DNA of 64,000 bases from JAYPWI01 sp038135065 (GTDB lineage: Bacteria; Actinomycetota; Acidimicrobiia; Acidimicrobiales; Poriferisodalaceae): contig JAYPWI010000001.1 in NCBI GenBank assembly GCA_038135065.1, positions 124,001 through 188,000 of the forward strand, written 5' to 3'. A program made the translations under genes and the position numbers. Within the stretch, counting starts at the first letter, position 1. Every line of letters starts with the position of its first letter. Under the pieces are notes generated by a model. The model was given only the letters and a program-made list of their open reading frames with translations. It had not been told where the DNA came from and did not search any database. Shown piece after piece: positions 26,885 through 34,595 of the stretch.

Positions 26885-27820
26885 GTGCGGCCGGTGGATC
26901 GACCCCTGGCCCCCTGGGGCCTGATGTTGCCCAACTTCGACCCCTACCGCCTCGGGCCACATGGTGGAGGCCTCGACGTGGTCGGGGCTGCTCGGCGGGC
27001 CGAGGAACTCGGCTTCGACGCAGTCTGGGTCGGTGACCACCTCAGCTTTCATCCACCCGTGCTCGAGGCGACCCTGTCCATGGCGGCCGCGGCGGTGGCC
27101 ACCCGGCACATCAAGGTGGGAAGCGCCGTGCTCTTGGGGCCGATGCGTCAATCCGTCTGGCTGGCCAAGCAGGTGCAGACCCTGCATCACCTCGCCCCGG
27201 GTCGCCTACTCCTGGGCCTCGGGGTGGGCGGCGAGCATCCCCCGGAATGGCTGGCCGCGGGTGCCGAGGTAGCGGGTCGCGGGTCCCGACTCGATGCCCT
27301 GCTCGAGGTCCTGCCCCACCTCCTGGCTGGGAAGCAGGTCCGAACCGAGGCCCCACTGTGGGTCGACACCCCGCCCCTGGAGCCTCCGGTCCCGACTCCG
27401 CCGATCATCATCGGTGGCCGTTCACCCGCCGCCGTGCGTCGAGCGGCCCGGTTCGGGGATGGTTGGATGACGGTTTGGATGGATCCCGACCGGATTGCCG
27501 TCGCCCGCCAGGAACTGAGCGACCAAGCGCGTCGGTGGGGTCGGCCGGTGCCCGAGGTGTCGATGGTGATCTTCGTCGCAGTCGGCGACGATGGCGAGCA
27601 GTGTCGCCAGGACGCGGCCCGATTGTTCGGGGGGCAATACGCCCTGCCCTGGGAGGCCGTGGAGGGGTGGACGGTGACAGGGTCGGTGGCCGCAGTGGCC
27701 GACCAGTTGGCCACCTACCAACAGGCCGGGGTCGAGGGCTTCGTGATCATCCCCTGTCGACCCGATCACCGGGGCCAGATGGAGGAGCTGGCCGCGGTGC
27801 GAGTCGCCTTGGGTGACTAA
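26885..27820 (+). CDS. LLM-class F420-dependent oxidoreductase
   Basis: From GTG 26885 the protein is 311 residues; GTG 26894 is an equally good start. Signatures are WGLMLPNFDPYRLG, AARRAEELGFDAVWVGDHLSFHPPVLEATLSMAAAAVATRHIKVGSAVLLGPMRQSVWLAKQVQTLHHLAPGRLLLGLGVGGEHP and PPIIIGGRSPAAVRRAARFGDGW. This is the same fold as the other LLM proteins here but clearly diverged from them. The role is a flavin- or F420-linked oxidation or reduction of unknown substrate. It ends three bases before the stop of a convergent gene. Confidence 0.9.
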   Translation: MRPVDRPLAPWGLMLPNFDPYRLGPHGGGLDVVGAARRAEELGFDAVWVGDHLSFHPPVLEATLSMAAAAVATRHIKVGSAVLLGPMRQSVWLAKQVQTLHHLAPGRLLLGLGVGGEHPPEWLAAGAEVAGRGSRLDALLEVLPHLLAGKQVRTEAPLWVDTPPLEPPVPTPPIIIGGRSPAAVRRAARFGDGWMTVWMDPDRIAVARQELSDQARRWGRPVPEVSMVIFVAVGDDGEQCRQDAARLFGGQYALPWEAVEGWTVTGSVAAVADQLATYQQAGVEGFVIIPCRPDHRGQMEELAAVRVALGD

Positions 27821-27823
27821 CGG

Positions 27824-28699
27824 TCAGACACCGATGGCGATGTCGGGCGTCACCACGATCCAGGTGGCTCGGCCCAGGATGAGGGGGCGCCCGTCGGGGG
27901 TGAACAAGCCCTGATCGGTGTACACCTTGCGGCCGTCGCGGCCGGCCGGCGTGGTGACGATGCGCAGGTCCTCTGCATCATGCCCGGTGGGGCGTTCTCG
28001 GACGTCGGCGTCATAGGTGCCCAGCAGGAGCGACTCACCCTCCCCGAGCAGTCCGTGTTCGTGCAGACCCTGGGCCCCGGTGCAGTCCAGGGCGGCGATG
28101 GCGGGCAGCAGGGCGACCCCGTTGCGGTCCCTCCAGTCCCTGTGGGGATGCCATGGCAGCCATCGCACCTCGTCGGTCACTGGACGGGGGCGAAGGGACA
28201 GTCCGCCGGGGGCGTCAGGGCCGCAGACGAAGCAGCCCGAAAAGGCAGCGGTGTCCATCCGGGCGTCGCGCGGCGGCTCGACGTAGTGCTCGAAGCGATG
28301 CAGCTGGTCTGCGGTGGGTGAGGCCAGACCGGCCAGCAGAGCTTCGGTGTCCGGGGGAATCACCGGGTCCGGTAGTGCAGACACCCATCCGCTCAGCACG
28401 GTGGTCCCCTCGGTCGTGGTCACCGTGATCTGTTGCCGATCCGGGTGGCCGGGGACGTCGTCGATCTCGAACGGTAGATCGGCGTGGAGCGGGGGCGGGA
28501 TGTGCAGGCGGGTCTGGAGGCGACGAACCGGCGCCGCCAGGGCAACCTCTCCGATGCAGGCGTAGAGCCCGGTCGCCACCCCACCGTTGACCGAGGTGGG
28601 CGGGCCTCGGAACCGGTCGGGCACCCGGACGACCCCTCGTGTGTGATCCACCACCTGAAGGGGACCGGGGTCGCAGCTGAAGCAGGCATGGCTGGTCAC
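27824..28699 (-). CDS. Probable double-hotdog thioesterase-like protein
   Basis: GTG 28699 is preferred, giving 291 residues; an upstream in-frame TTG at 28717 is possible. Two similar halves start with a Cys/Gly-rich segment: ACFSCDPGPLQVV near the N-terminus and AFSGCFVCGPDAPGGLSLRPRP in the middle. The latter matches the FxCGxxNPxGLxL motif that opens many hotdog-fold thioesterase/dehydratase relatives. The first half contains PPTSVNGGVATGLYACIGEVAL, the second NGVALLPAIAALDCTGAQGLHEHG, both like the hotdog central helix. The assignment is by pattern only. It is divergent from the indolepyruvate oxidoreductase gene, 88 bases away. Confidence 0.6.
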   Translation of the reverse strand: MTSHACFSCDPGPLQVVDHTRGVVRVPDRFRGPPTSVNGGVATGLYACIGEVALAAPVRRLQTRLHIPPPLHADLPFEIDDVPGHPDRQQITVTTTEGTTVLSGWVSALPDPVIPPDTEALLAGLASPTADQLHRFEHYVEPPRDARMDTAAFSGCFVCGPDAPGGLSLRPRPVTDEVRWLPWHPHRDWRDRNGVALLPAIAALDCTGAQGLHEHGLLGEGESLLLGTYDADVRERPTGHDAEDLRIVTTPAGRDGRKVYTDQGLFTPDGRPLILGRATWIVVTPDIAIGV

Positions 28700-28787
28700 G
28701 TCAGGTGACCGTAGCAAGCTCTGGCCCCTCCGACCCGGGCCACCGGACGGCCGGGGAGTAGAGTGGTCCCTCTACCGAGGGGGACCG

Positions 28788-31700
28788 ATGGCACTCGCAG
28801 ATTTCCGGCTCGAAGATCGTTTCGTTCGCGACGAGGGTGACGTGGCAATGAGCGGGGTCCAGGCCCTGCTGCGGGCCCTGCTCGACCAGCTCCGGGCCGA
28901 TCGGCGAGACGGACTCGCCACCGCTGCCATGGTGTCGGGCTATCGAGGATCACCCCTCGGTGGCATCGACTCGCTCATGCACGGCAACGCCGAAGAGCTG
29001 GCGGCCAACCACATCACCTTCATCCCCGGTCTCAACGAGGACCTCGGGGCAACCGCGGTGTGGGGCAGCCAGTTGGCCAACCGCAACTTCGACGGTCGTT
29101 ACGACGGCGTCCTGGGGATGTGGTACGGCAAGGCCCCCGGGGTCGACCGCTCCGGTGACGCCATCCGCCACGCCAACGTCTGCGGTGTCGATCCCAAGGG
29201 CGGCGTGCTGTTGGTGGCCGGCGACGACCCGGCCTCGAAGTCCTCGACCCTGGCCAGTGAGTCCGAGTTCGCCCTCCTGCACTTCCAGACCCCGATCCTG
29301 TACCCGGGCAACGTGCAGGAGGTGGCCGACTTCGGACGCATCGGGTACGAGCTGTCCCGCTACACGGGCCTGTGGAGCGCTCTGAAGATCGTGACCAACG
29401 TGGCCGATGGCTACTCGACGATCAAGGTCGGCCCCGGTCGGGTGCAGCTCGAGCGCCCCGAGTTCGAATGGAACGGCGGGCCCTGGAAGCACACCCAGCA
29501 GGACGCCCTGTTCGGCCCGAACGCAGTCCGCATGGAACTCGAGATTCACGAGGGGCGGATGGAAGCCGCCGAGCGCTTCATCGCCCTCAACAACCTCAAC
29601 CGTCAGACGGTGGCCACCTCCGACGCCAAGGTCGGCCTGGTTGCAGCAGGCAAGACCTACTACGACCTCCGAGAGGCCCTCGACCGCATGGGCCTCGACG
29701 AAGCCACCCTGCAACGGCTGGGTATCCGGGTGTTCAAGCCGACCGTCGTGTGGCCGCTGGAGGCTTCCTCGGTGCGGGCCTTCGCCGAAGGCCTCGACGT
29801 GATCGTGGTGGTGGAGGAGAAGCGGGCCTTCATCGAGACCTACCTGCGAGAGGCCCTCTACGGCACGGCCAACACCCCCATGGTGCTCGGCAAGCGTGAC
29901 GAGGAGGGTGGGTTCTGGTTCCCCGGACACGGGGAGATGGACGTCGACACCGTGGCTCGCAAGATCCGCCCCTTCCTGGCGGCTCGTTTCGGCGAGGCTG
30001 TGGTCGGCCCCGCCGTCAAGGAACGCATCACCATCCCCGTCACCCTCGGGGCGCCGAGCGAGAAGCCCTCGGCCAACCGGACGCCGAACTTCTGCTCGGG
30101 CTGCCCCCACAACCGTTCGACCTGGGTGCCCGAGGGCTCCGAAGCCGGTGGTGGCATCGGTTGCCACGGCATGGCGTCGATGACCCCGACTCGCAACGTG
30201 AAGGGGACCACCCAGATGGGTGGGGAGGGAGTCCAGTGGGTGGGGGCCGCCCCCTTCGTCAACATGACCCACCGTTTCCAGAACATCGGCGACGGCACCT
30301 ACCACCACTCCGGGTCGCTCGCTCTGCGCCAGTCCATCGCTGCCGGCACCAACATCACCTACAAGATCCTCTACAACGCCGCAGTCGCCATGACCGGCGG
30401 GCAGGATGTCGACGGTGGTATGTCGGTGGCCGAGCTGACCCGCTCGGTCGAGGCCGAAGGGGTGGCCAAGGTGATGGTGCTCACCGAGGACCCCGAGAAG
30501 TACGAGTCCGACGACCGTTTCGCTCCCAACACCGACATCTGGCATCGCGACCGCCTCGACGAGGCGCAGCGCCTCCTGCGTGACGTTCCCGGCACCACAG
30601 TGCTGATCTACGACCAGCCGTGTGCGGCCGAACTGCGCCGCGATCGCAAGCGGGGCAAGGTCGTCGAGCCGCCGATGCGGGTCTTCATCAACGAGGCCGT
30701 CTGTGAGGGCTGTGGCGACTGTGGTGAGAAGTCGAGCTGCCTCTCCGTCCAGCCGGTGGAGACCGAGTTCGGACGCAAGACCCAGATCCACCAGTCTTCG
30801 TGCAACAAGGACTACAGCTGCCTCGACGGTGACTGCCCGGCCTTCGTCGAGGTGATCCCCGCCGGCAAGCTCCCCGAGAAGACCACCCTGGCGGTGGCCA
30901 CCATCGGCGACGACCTTCCCGAGCCCGACCGGATCGACGAGGGCAACATCCTGATGATGGGCATCGGGGGCACCGGTGTGGTGACGGTCAACCAGTTGCT
31001 GGCCACGGCCGCCCTCCTCGACGGCAAGCAGGCCCACGGCCTCGACCAGACCGGGCTGGCCCAGAAGGGTGGTCCGGTGGTGTCGAACCTGAAGATCCGC
31101 CACTCGGGCAACGAGCTCGAGGCCGAGGAAGGCAACAAGGTGGGGACCGGCGAAGCCGACGCGTACATCGTGTTCGACCTGCTGACCGGAACCAACCCCC
31201 AGAACCTGACCAAGGCGCTGCCGGGCCGCTCGGTGGCCGTGGTGTCGTCGTCCAAGGTGCCGACGGGGGCCATGATCCGCGACACGTCGGCCTCCTACCC
31301 CGAGTGGAGCCAACTGCAGGCGACCATCGACGACGCCACGACAGCGGAGAAGAACATCTACTTCGACGCCGGCAACCTGTCGGACAACCTCTATCGCTCC
31401 CACATGCCGGCCAACATCATCGTGCTGGGTGCTGCCTACCAAGCCGGGGTGGTGCCCATCAGTTCGGCCGCCATCGAGCGTGCGATCGAGCTCAACGGGG
31501 TGGCCGTGGACATGAACACCCAGGCCTTCAGGATCGGCCGCAAGATCGCCCTCGATCCCGCCTTCCTCGACGAACTGCACGTGGAGCGGCTCGGCCAGGT
31601 GAAGCGGGAGGTCAAGCGGGATGCCCGTGCGAACAAGCTCATCGACACGGTGGCTGATCCCAGCGAGGAGCTCCAGCGACTGCTCGGGGTGCGGGTGCCC

Positions 31701-32273
31701 GATCTGATCGAGTACCAGAACGCCGACTATGCCAAGTCCTATGTGGAGATGGTGGCCAGGGTCCGCGAGGCCGAAGGCAAGGTGGGTCGTGACACCCGCC
31801 TGTCCGAGGCCGTGGCTCGCTACCTGCACAAGCTCATGGCCTACAAGGACGAGTACGAGGTGGCTCGGCTCCATCGCTCGGCCGCCTTCCACGAGGCGAT
31901 CAAGCAGCAGTTCGGCGACGAGACCAAGATCACCTACAAGCTGCATCCCCCGATCGCTCGGAGGATGGGTCTCAAGAAGAAGATCGGTCTGGGACGCTCC
32001 GGCGACCTGGCCTTCGCCGGTCTGGCTCGGATGAAGCGGCTACGCGGATCCGGTCTCGATGTGTTCGGCCGCACGACCCATCGCAAGATGGAGCGCCAGC
32101 TGATCGACGAGTACCGATCGACGATCGAGACCCTGCTGTCACGCCTCGACGCAGCCACCTACGACACCGCTGTCGAGGTTGCCGAGCTGCCCGACATGAT
32201 CCGGGGCTACGAGGACATCAAGGAAGCCAACGTGGAGCGATACCGGGCCAAGCTCGCCGAGCTGATGGGCTGA
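28788..32273 (+). CDS. Indolepyruvate ferredoxin oxidoreductase family protein (fused single chain)
   Basis: The 1161-residue chain joins all parts of a 2-oxoacid:ferredoxin oxidoreductase. The N-terminal alpha region is VSGYRGSPLGGIDSLMH...FIPGLNEDLGATAVWGSQ. A thiamine-diphosphate-binding region follows around residues 425-480 (CSGCPHNRS, GIGCHGMAS), and a short cysteine cluster CEGCGDCGEKSSC at about 640-655 can hold an Fe-S centre. The gamma domain starts near 720 (ILMMGIGGTGVVTVNQLLATAALLDG). It oxidatively decarboxylates aryl-pyruvates or branched 2-oxoacids to acyl-CoA. ATG 28788 follows GAGGGGG. A hairpin terminator follows the stop. The oxygen-tolerant single-chain form is known from many aerobic bacteria. 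Confidence 0.93.
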   Translation: MALADFRLEDRFVRDEGDVAMSGVQALLRALLDQLRADRRDGLATAAMVSGYRGSPLGGIDSLMHGNAEELAANHITFIPGLNEDLGATAVWGSQLANRNFDGRYDGVLGMWYGKAPGVDRSGDAIRHANVCGVDPKGGVLLVAGDDPASKSSTLASESEFALLHFQTPILYPGNVQEVADFGRIGYELSRYTGLWSALKIVTNVADGYSTIKVGPGRVQLERPEFEWNGGPWKHTQQDALFGPNAVRMELEIHEGRMEAAERFIALNNLNRQTVATSDAKVGLVAAGKTYYDLREALDRMGLDEATLQRLGIRVFKPTVVWPLEASSVRAFAEGLDVIVVVEEKRAFIETYLREALYGTANTPMVLGKRDEEGGFWFPGHGEMDVDTVARKIRPFLAARFGEAVVGPAVKERITIPVTLGAPSEKPSANRTPNFCSGCPHNRSTWVPEGSEAGGGIGCHGMASMTPTRNVKGTTQMGGEGVQWVGAAPFVNMTHRFQNIGDGTYHHSGSLALRQSIAAGTNITYKILYNAAVAMTGGQDVDGGMSVAELTRSVEAEGVAKVMVLTEDPEKYESDDRFAPNTDIWHRDRLDEAQRLLRDVPGTTVLIYDQPCAAELRRDRKRGKVVEPPMRVFINEAVCEGCGDCGEKSSCLSVQPVETEFGRKTQIHQSSCNKDYSCLDGDCPAFVEVIPAGKLPEKTTLAVATIGDDLPEPDRIDEGNILMMGIGGTGVVTVNQLLATAALLDGKQAHGLDQTGLAQKGGPVVSNLKIRHSGNELEAEEGNKVGTGEADAYIVFDLLTGTNPQNLTKALPGRSVAVVSSSKVPTGAMIRDTSASYPEWSQLQATIDDATTAEKNIYFDAGNLSDNLYRSHMPANIIVLGAAYQAGVVPISSAAIERAIELNGVAVDMNTQAFRIGRKIALDPAFLDELHVERLGQVKREVKRDARANKLIDTVADPSEELQRLLGVRVPDLIEYQNADYAKSYVEMVARVREAEGKVGRDTRLSEAVARYLHKLMAYKDEYEVARLHRSAAFHEAIKQQFGDETKITYKLHPPIARRMGLKKKIGLGRSGDLAFAGLARMKRLRGSGLDVFGRTTHRKMERQLIDEYRSTIETLLSRLDAATYDTAVEVAELPDMIRGYEDIKEANVERYRAKLAELMG

Positions 32274-32281
32274 GGAGGAGT

Positions 32282-32313
32282 CGAGAGCGGGGTCCCGCGA
32301 TGCGGGGCTCTCG
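32282..32313. terminator. Hairpin terminator between convergent genes
   Basis: CGAGAGC (32282-32288) pairs with GCTCTCG (32307-32313), and inside it CCCGC (32294-32298) pairs with GCGGG (32302-32306) around GAT. The left arm carries a five-base bulge. It lies nine bases after the oxidoreductase stop and before the stop of the convergent ferritin-like gene. There is no T-run. Confidence 0.6.
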
Positions 32314-32336
32314 CTCCAGGCTGTCAGGGGCGTCGC

Positions 32337-33149
32337 TCAGCCGGTGGCGCTGCGGATGTCGGCCATCGCTTCCTGTGAGGCGACCGAGCCCTTGATGCGG
32401 GCCTGGTCCGACATCGCCGCGATCTCGTCCACCTCTCCGGTGGTGAACCCGGCCATCTCCCGAAACCGGCGGGCCAGCTGGATGGCCACCTCGGGCCCCT
32501 CGCCTCTGGCTCCACCGAAGTTGAAGAGCTGATCGACCACCTTCTGGAACTCGAGAGCTCGATTGCGTCGATCCGGGTCGTGCTCGGTGACCTCCCGCAG
32601 CCACCGGGACCCCATCTTCACGTGGGTCACCTCGTCGGCCAGCATCCAGTCCTCGCAGAAGTACATGACGGGGTCAGCCATTGCGTCCCCGAAGTCCCGC
32701 ATCATGCTGAACACGTCGATGGCCAGTCCTTCGAGGGCTCGGTTCACCCCGGCAAGCCGAAAGACGGGGTCGTCGTGGCAGGCCGCCTCGAACAGGGTCG
32801 TGAACTCTGCGTATTCGCCGAGATCGCCGCCCATGTGGTCGCTCAGCATCACCGAGATCTCGCAGTGGCGGGCTTCGTCCCAACACTGGCGGGCCATGTC
32901 GAGCTTGAGGTCGAAGGGGACCTCGCCGTCCTGGAAGTCGTAGGCGGTGCGGCCGGCCCCTTCGAGGGCCTGGATCTCCCCGACGAAGATGCCGTGCATC
33001 TGCCGTCGGGCTCGCTCGTCCACGTCCTCGACCCCGGGGTCGATCGATCGGATCACGTTGTTGCGTGGATCGGACAGGCGTTCTTCGGTGCTGCGTCGGT
33101 GAAACCTCGGATCACGAGCCAAGGAATCGGGTGGGATCTGCTTGCGCAC
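32337..33149 (-). CDS. DUF455-type ferritin-like protein
   Basis: The 270-residue helical protein resembles the DUF455 branch of the ferritin-like superfamily. Candidate diiron ligands are in the helices FVGEIQALEGAGRTAYDF, MARQCWDEARHCEISVMLSDHMGG (ExxH), ALEGLAIDVFSMMRDFGD, and FCEDWMLADEVTHVKMGSRWLREV (ExxH). Members are predicted di-metal proteins, some linked to tRNA hydroxylation or oxidation, but the function is not settled. It is convergent with the indolepyruvate oxidoreductase and divergent from the ammonium transporter. Confidence 0.8.
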   Translation of the reverse strand: MRKQIPPDSLARDPRFHRRSTEERLSDPRNNVIRSIDPGVEDVDERARRQMHGIFVGEIQALEGAGRTAYDFQDGEVPFDLKLDMARQCWDEARHCEISVMLSDHMGGDLGEYAEFTTLFEAACHDDPVFRLAGVNRALEGLAIDVFSMMRDFGDAMADPVMYFCEDWMLADEVTHVKMGSRWLREVTEHDPDRRNRALEFQKVVDQLFNFGGARGEGPEVAIQLARRFREMAGFTTGEVDEIAAMSDQARIKGSVASQEAMADIRSATG

Positions 33150-33230
33150 GGCGGCCCCCTACGTCGACGTGATGAATCCAGGGTAGTGGAGCTGTCAACA
33201 GGGTGAGCCCCCGGGCCCGTTCACATGGCC

Positions 33231-33246
33231 GTAACAAAGCGGAAAC
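33231..33246. promoter_or_regulatory. GlnR-like nitrogen-control site upstream of amt
   Basis: GTAAC (33231-33235), a six-base spacer, then GAAAC (33242-33246) exactly fits the GTnAC-n6-GAAAC half of the actinobacterial GlnR operator. It ends 67 bases before the ammonium transporter ATG. No second GTnAC-n6-GAAAC pair follows in phase. Control of amt by GlnR under nitrogen limitation is known in mycobacteria and streptomycetes; here it is inferred. Confidence 0.5.
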
Positions 33247-33313
33247 CGTCTGTCGCCATGTGTTGTTTACGTTGCCAGTGGTCACAGCTGGCTGCTGTGC
33301 CGGGAAGGTCGTC

Positions 33314-34522
33314 ATGGAAGTCGATGCTGGCAACATTGCCTGGATATTGGTCGCTGCGGCCCTGGTGCTGTTCATGGTGCCGGGGCTCGCCCTGTTCTAC
33401 GGGGGCATGGTCCGGGCCAAGAACGCCCTCAACATGTTGAACATGAACATGTGGTGCCTGGGCATCGTCCCGGTGGTCTGGGTGCTCGTCGGCTTCAGCC
33501 TTGCTGCCGGCGAGAGCGGGAATCCCATCATCGGAGACTTCAGCCTTGTCGGGATGAGCGGCATCCACGATGCCGAAGGCCTGGCCGTCTTCGCCTTCCT
33601 GATGACCTTTGCGGCCATCACCCCCGCACTGATCTCGGGAGCGGTGGCCGACCGGATGAAGTTCTCGGCCTGGATGATCTTCGTTCCGATCTGGAGCCTC
33701 GTGGTCTACGCCCCGGTCGTGTACTGGGTGTACGGAGCCGACGGCTGGATCCTGGATCTCGGCGCCCTCGACTTCGCCGGTGGTACGGCCATCCACGTGA
33801 ATGCGGGCGCCGCTGCCCTCGCCCTGGTGCTGGTACTCGGAAAGCGCACCGGGTGGCCCCAGAACCGGCCCGCTCCCCACAACATTCCCTTCGTCATGCT
33901 GGGGGCGGGCATCCTGTGGTTCGGTTGGTTCGGCTTCAACGCCGGATCGGCCCTGGCCGCCGACGGTGCTGCCGCCCAGGCGTTCGTGAACACCTTCATC
34001 GCCGGGGCTGCGGGGATGGTGGCGTGGAGCATCGTGGAGGTGCTTCGCCACGGGAAGGTGTCCACCATCGGCATGGCCTCGGGCATCATCTCGGCCCTGG
34101 TGGCCATCACCCCCGCTGCTGGCTTCGTCGGATCGATGCATTCCTTCGTATTCGGTGCTGCAGCCGGTGTGCTGTGCTTCTTCGCCATCGAGGCCAAGTT
34201 CCGCTTCGGGTTCGACGACAGCCTCGACGTGGTCGGCGTGCATTTCGTCGGCGGTGTCGTCGGCGGCGTCCTGCTCGGATTCTTTGCCGACGCCTCCGCA
34301 GTCCCCGGGGGCGACTTCATCAACGGAGTCTTCTTCGGAGGTGGCAGTCTGCTGTGGTACCAGGTCCTGTCCATCGCTGTCGTGGCGGTGTTCTCCTTCG
34401 TGGCCACCTTCGTCATTGCCAAGGTGCTCGACTCCGTCATGGGTCTGCGGGTCTCGGAGGACACTGAATTGGCCGGTCTCGATGCCAGCGACCATGGAGA
34501 GGCCGCCTACATCATCGAGTGA
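33314..34522 (+). CDS. amt: Ammonium transporter (Amt/MEP/Rh family)
   Basis: Starting at ATG 33314 (MEVDAGNIAWILVAAALVLFMVPGLALFYGGMVRAKN) the protein is 402 residues with 11 membrane segments. The pore twin histidines are H161 (GTAIHVNAGAAAL) and H310 (VGVHFVGGVVGG). AFLMTFAAITPALISGAVADRMKF and GAGILWFGWFGFNAGSAL are diagnostic. It lets ammonium enter the cell when nitrogen is scarce. There is no glnB/glnK gene next to it. A GlnR-like site precedes it and a perfect 15-bp terminator hairpin follows, so it is a single-gene unit. An upstream in-frame GTG at 33203 would only add non-family residues. Confidence 0.96.
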   Translation: MEVDAGNIAWILVAAALVLFMVPGLALFYGGMVRAKNALNMLNMNMWCLGIVPVVWVLVGFSLAAGESGNPIIGDFSLVGMSGIHDAEGLAVFAFLMTFAAITPALISGAVADRMKFSAWMIFVPIWSLVVYAPVVYWVYGADGWILDLGALDFAGGTAIHVNAGAAALALVLVLGKRTGWPQNRPAPHNIPFVMLGAGILWFGWFGFNAGSALAADGAAAQAFVNTFIAGAAGMVAWSIVEVLRHGKVSTIGMASGIISALVAITPAAGFVGSMHSFVFGAAAGVLCFFAIEAKFRFGFDDSLDVVGVHFVGGVVGGVLLGFFADASAVPGGDFINGVFFGGGSLLWYQVLSIAVVAVFSFVATFVIAKVLDSVMGLRVSEDTELAGLDASDHGEAAYIIE

Positions 34523-34540
34523 TATTGCTGGTTGTTCTAG

Positions 34541-34588
34541 CGACCGGACCCTCTCCGCTTGAGGCTGAGAGGGTCCGGTCGTAGTTTT
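34541..34588 (+). terminator. Rho-independent terminator after amt
   Basis: A perfect 15-bp stem joins 34541-34555 to 34567-34581, with an 11-base loop, followed closely by TAGTTTT (34582-34588). It begins 19 bases after the amt stop and ends just before the GTG start of the protease gene at 34596, isolating the two transcripts. Confidence 0.9.
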
Positions 34589-34595
34589 CCGCACC

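Noticed and set aside
28950..31946. A 998-codon open frame on the minus strand opposite the indolepyruvate oxidoreductase
   Set aside because: Its sequence is rich in His, Val, Gly and Leu, as expected of the antisense frame of high-GC genes, shows no domain, and the plus-strand enzyme is unmistakable.
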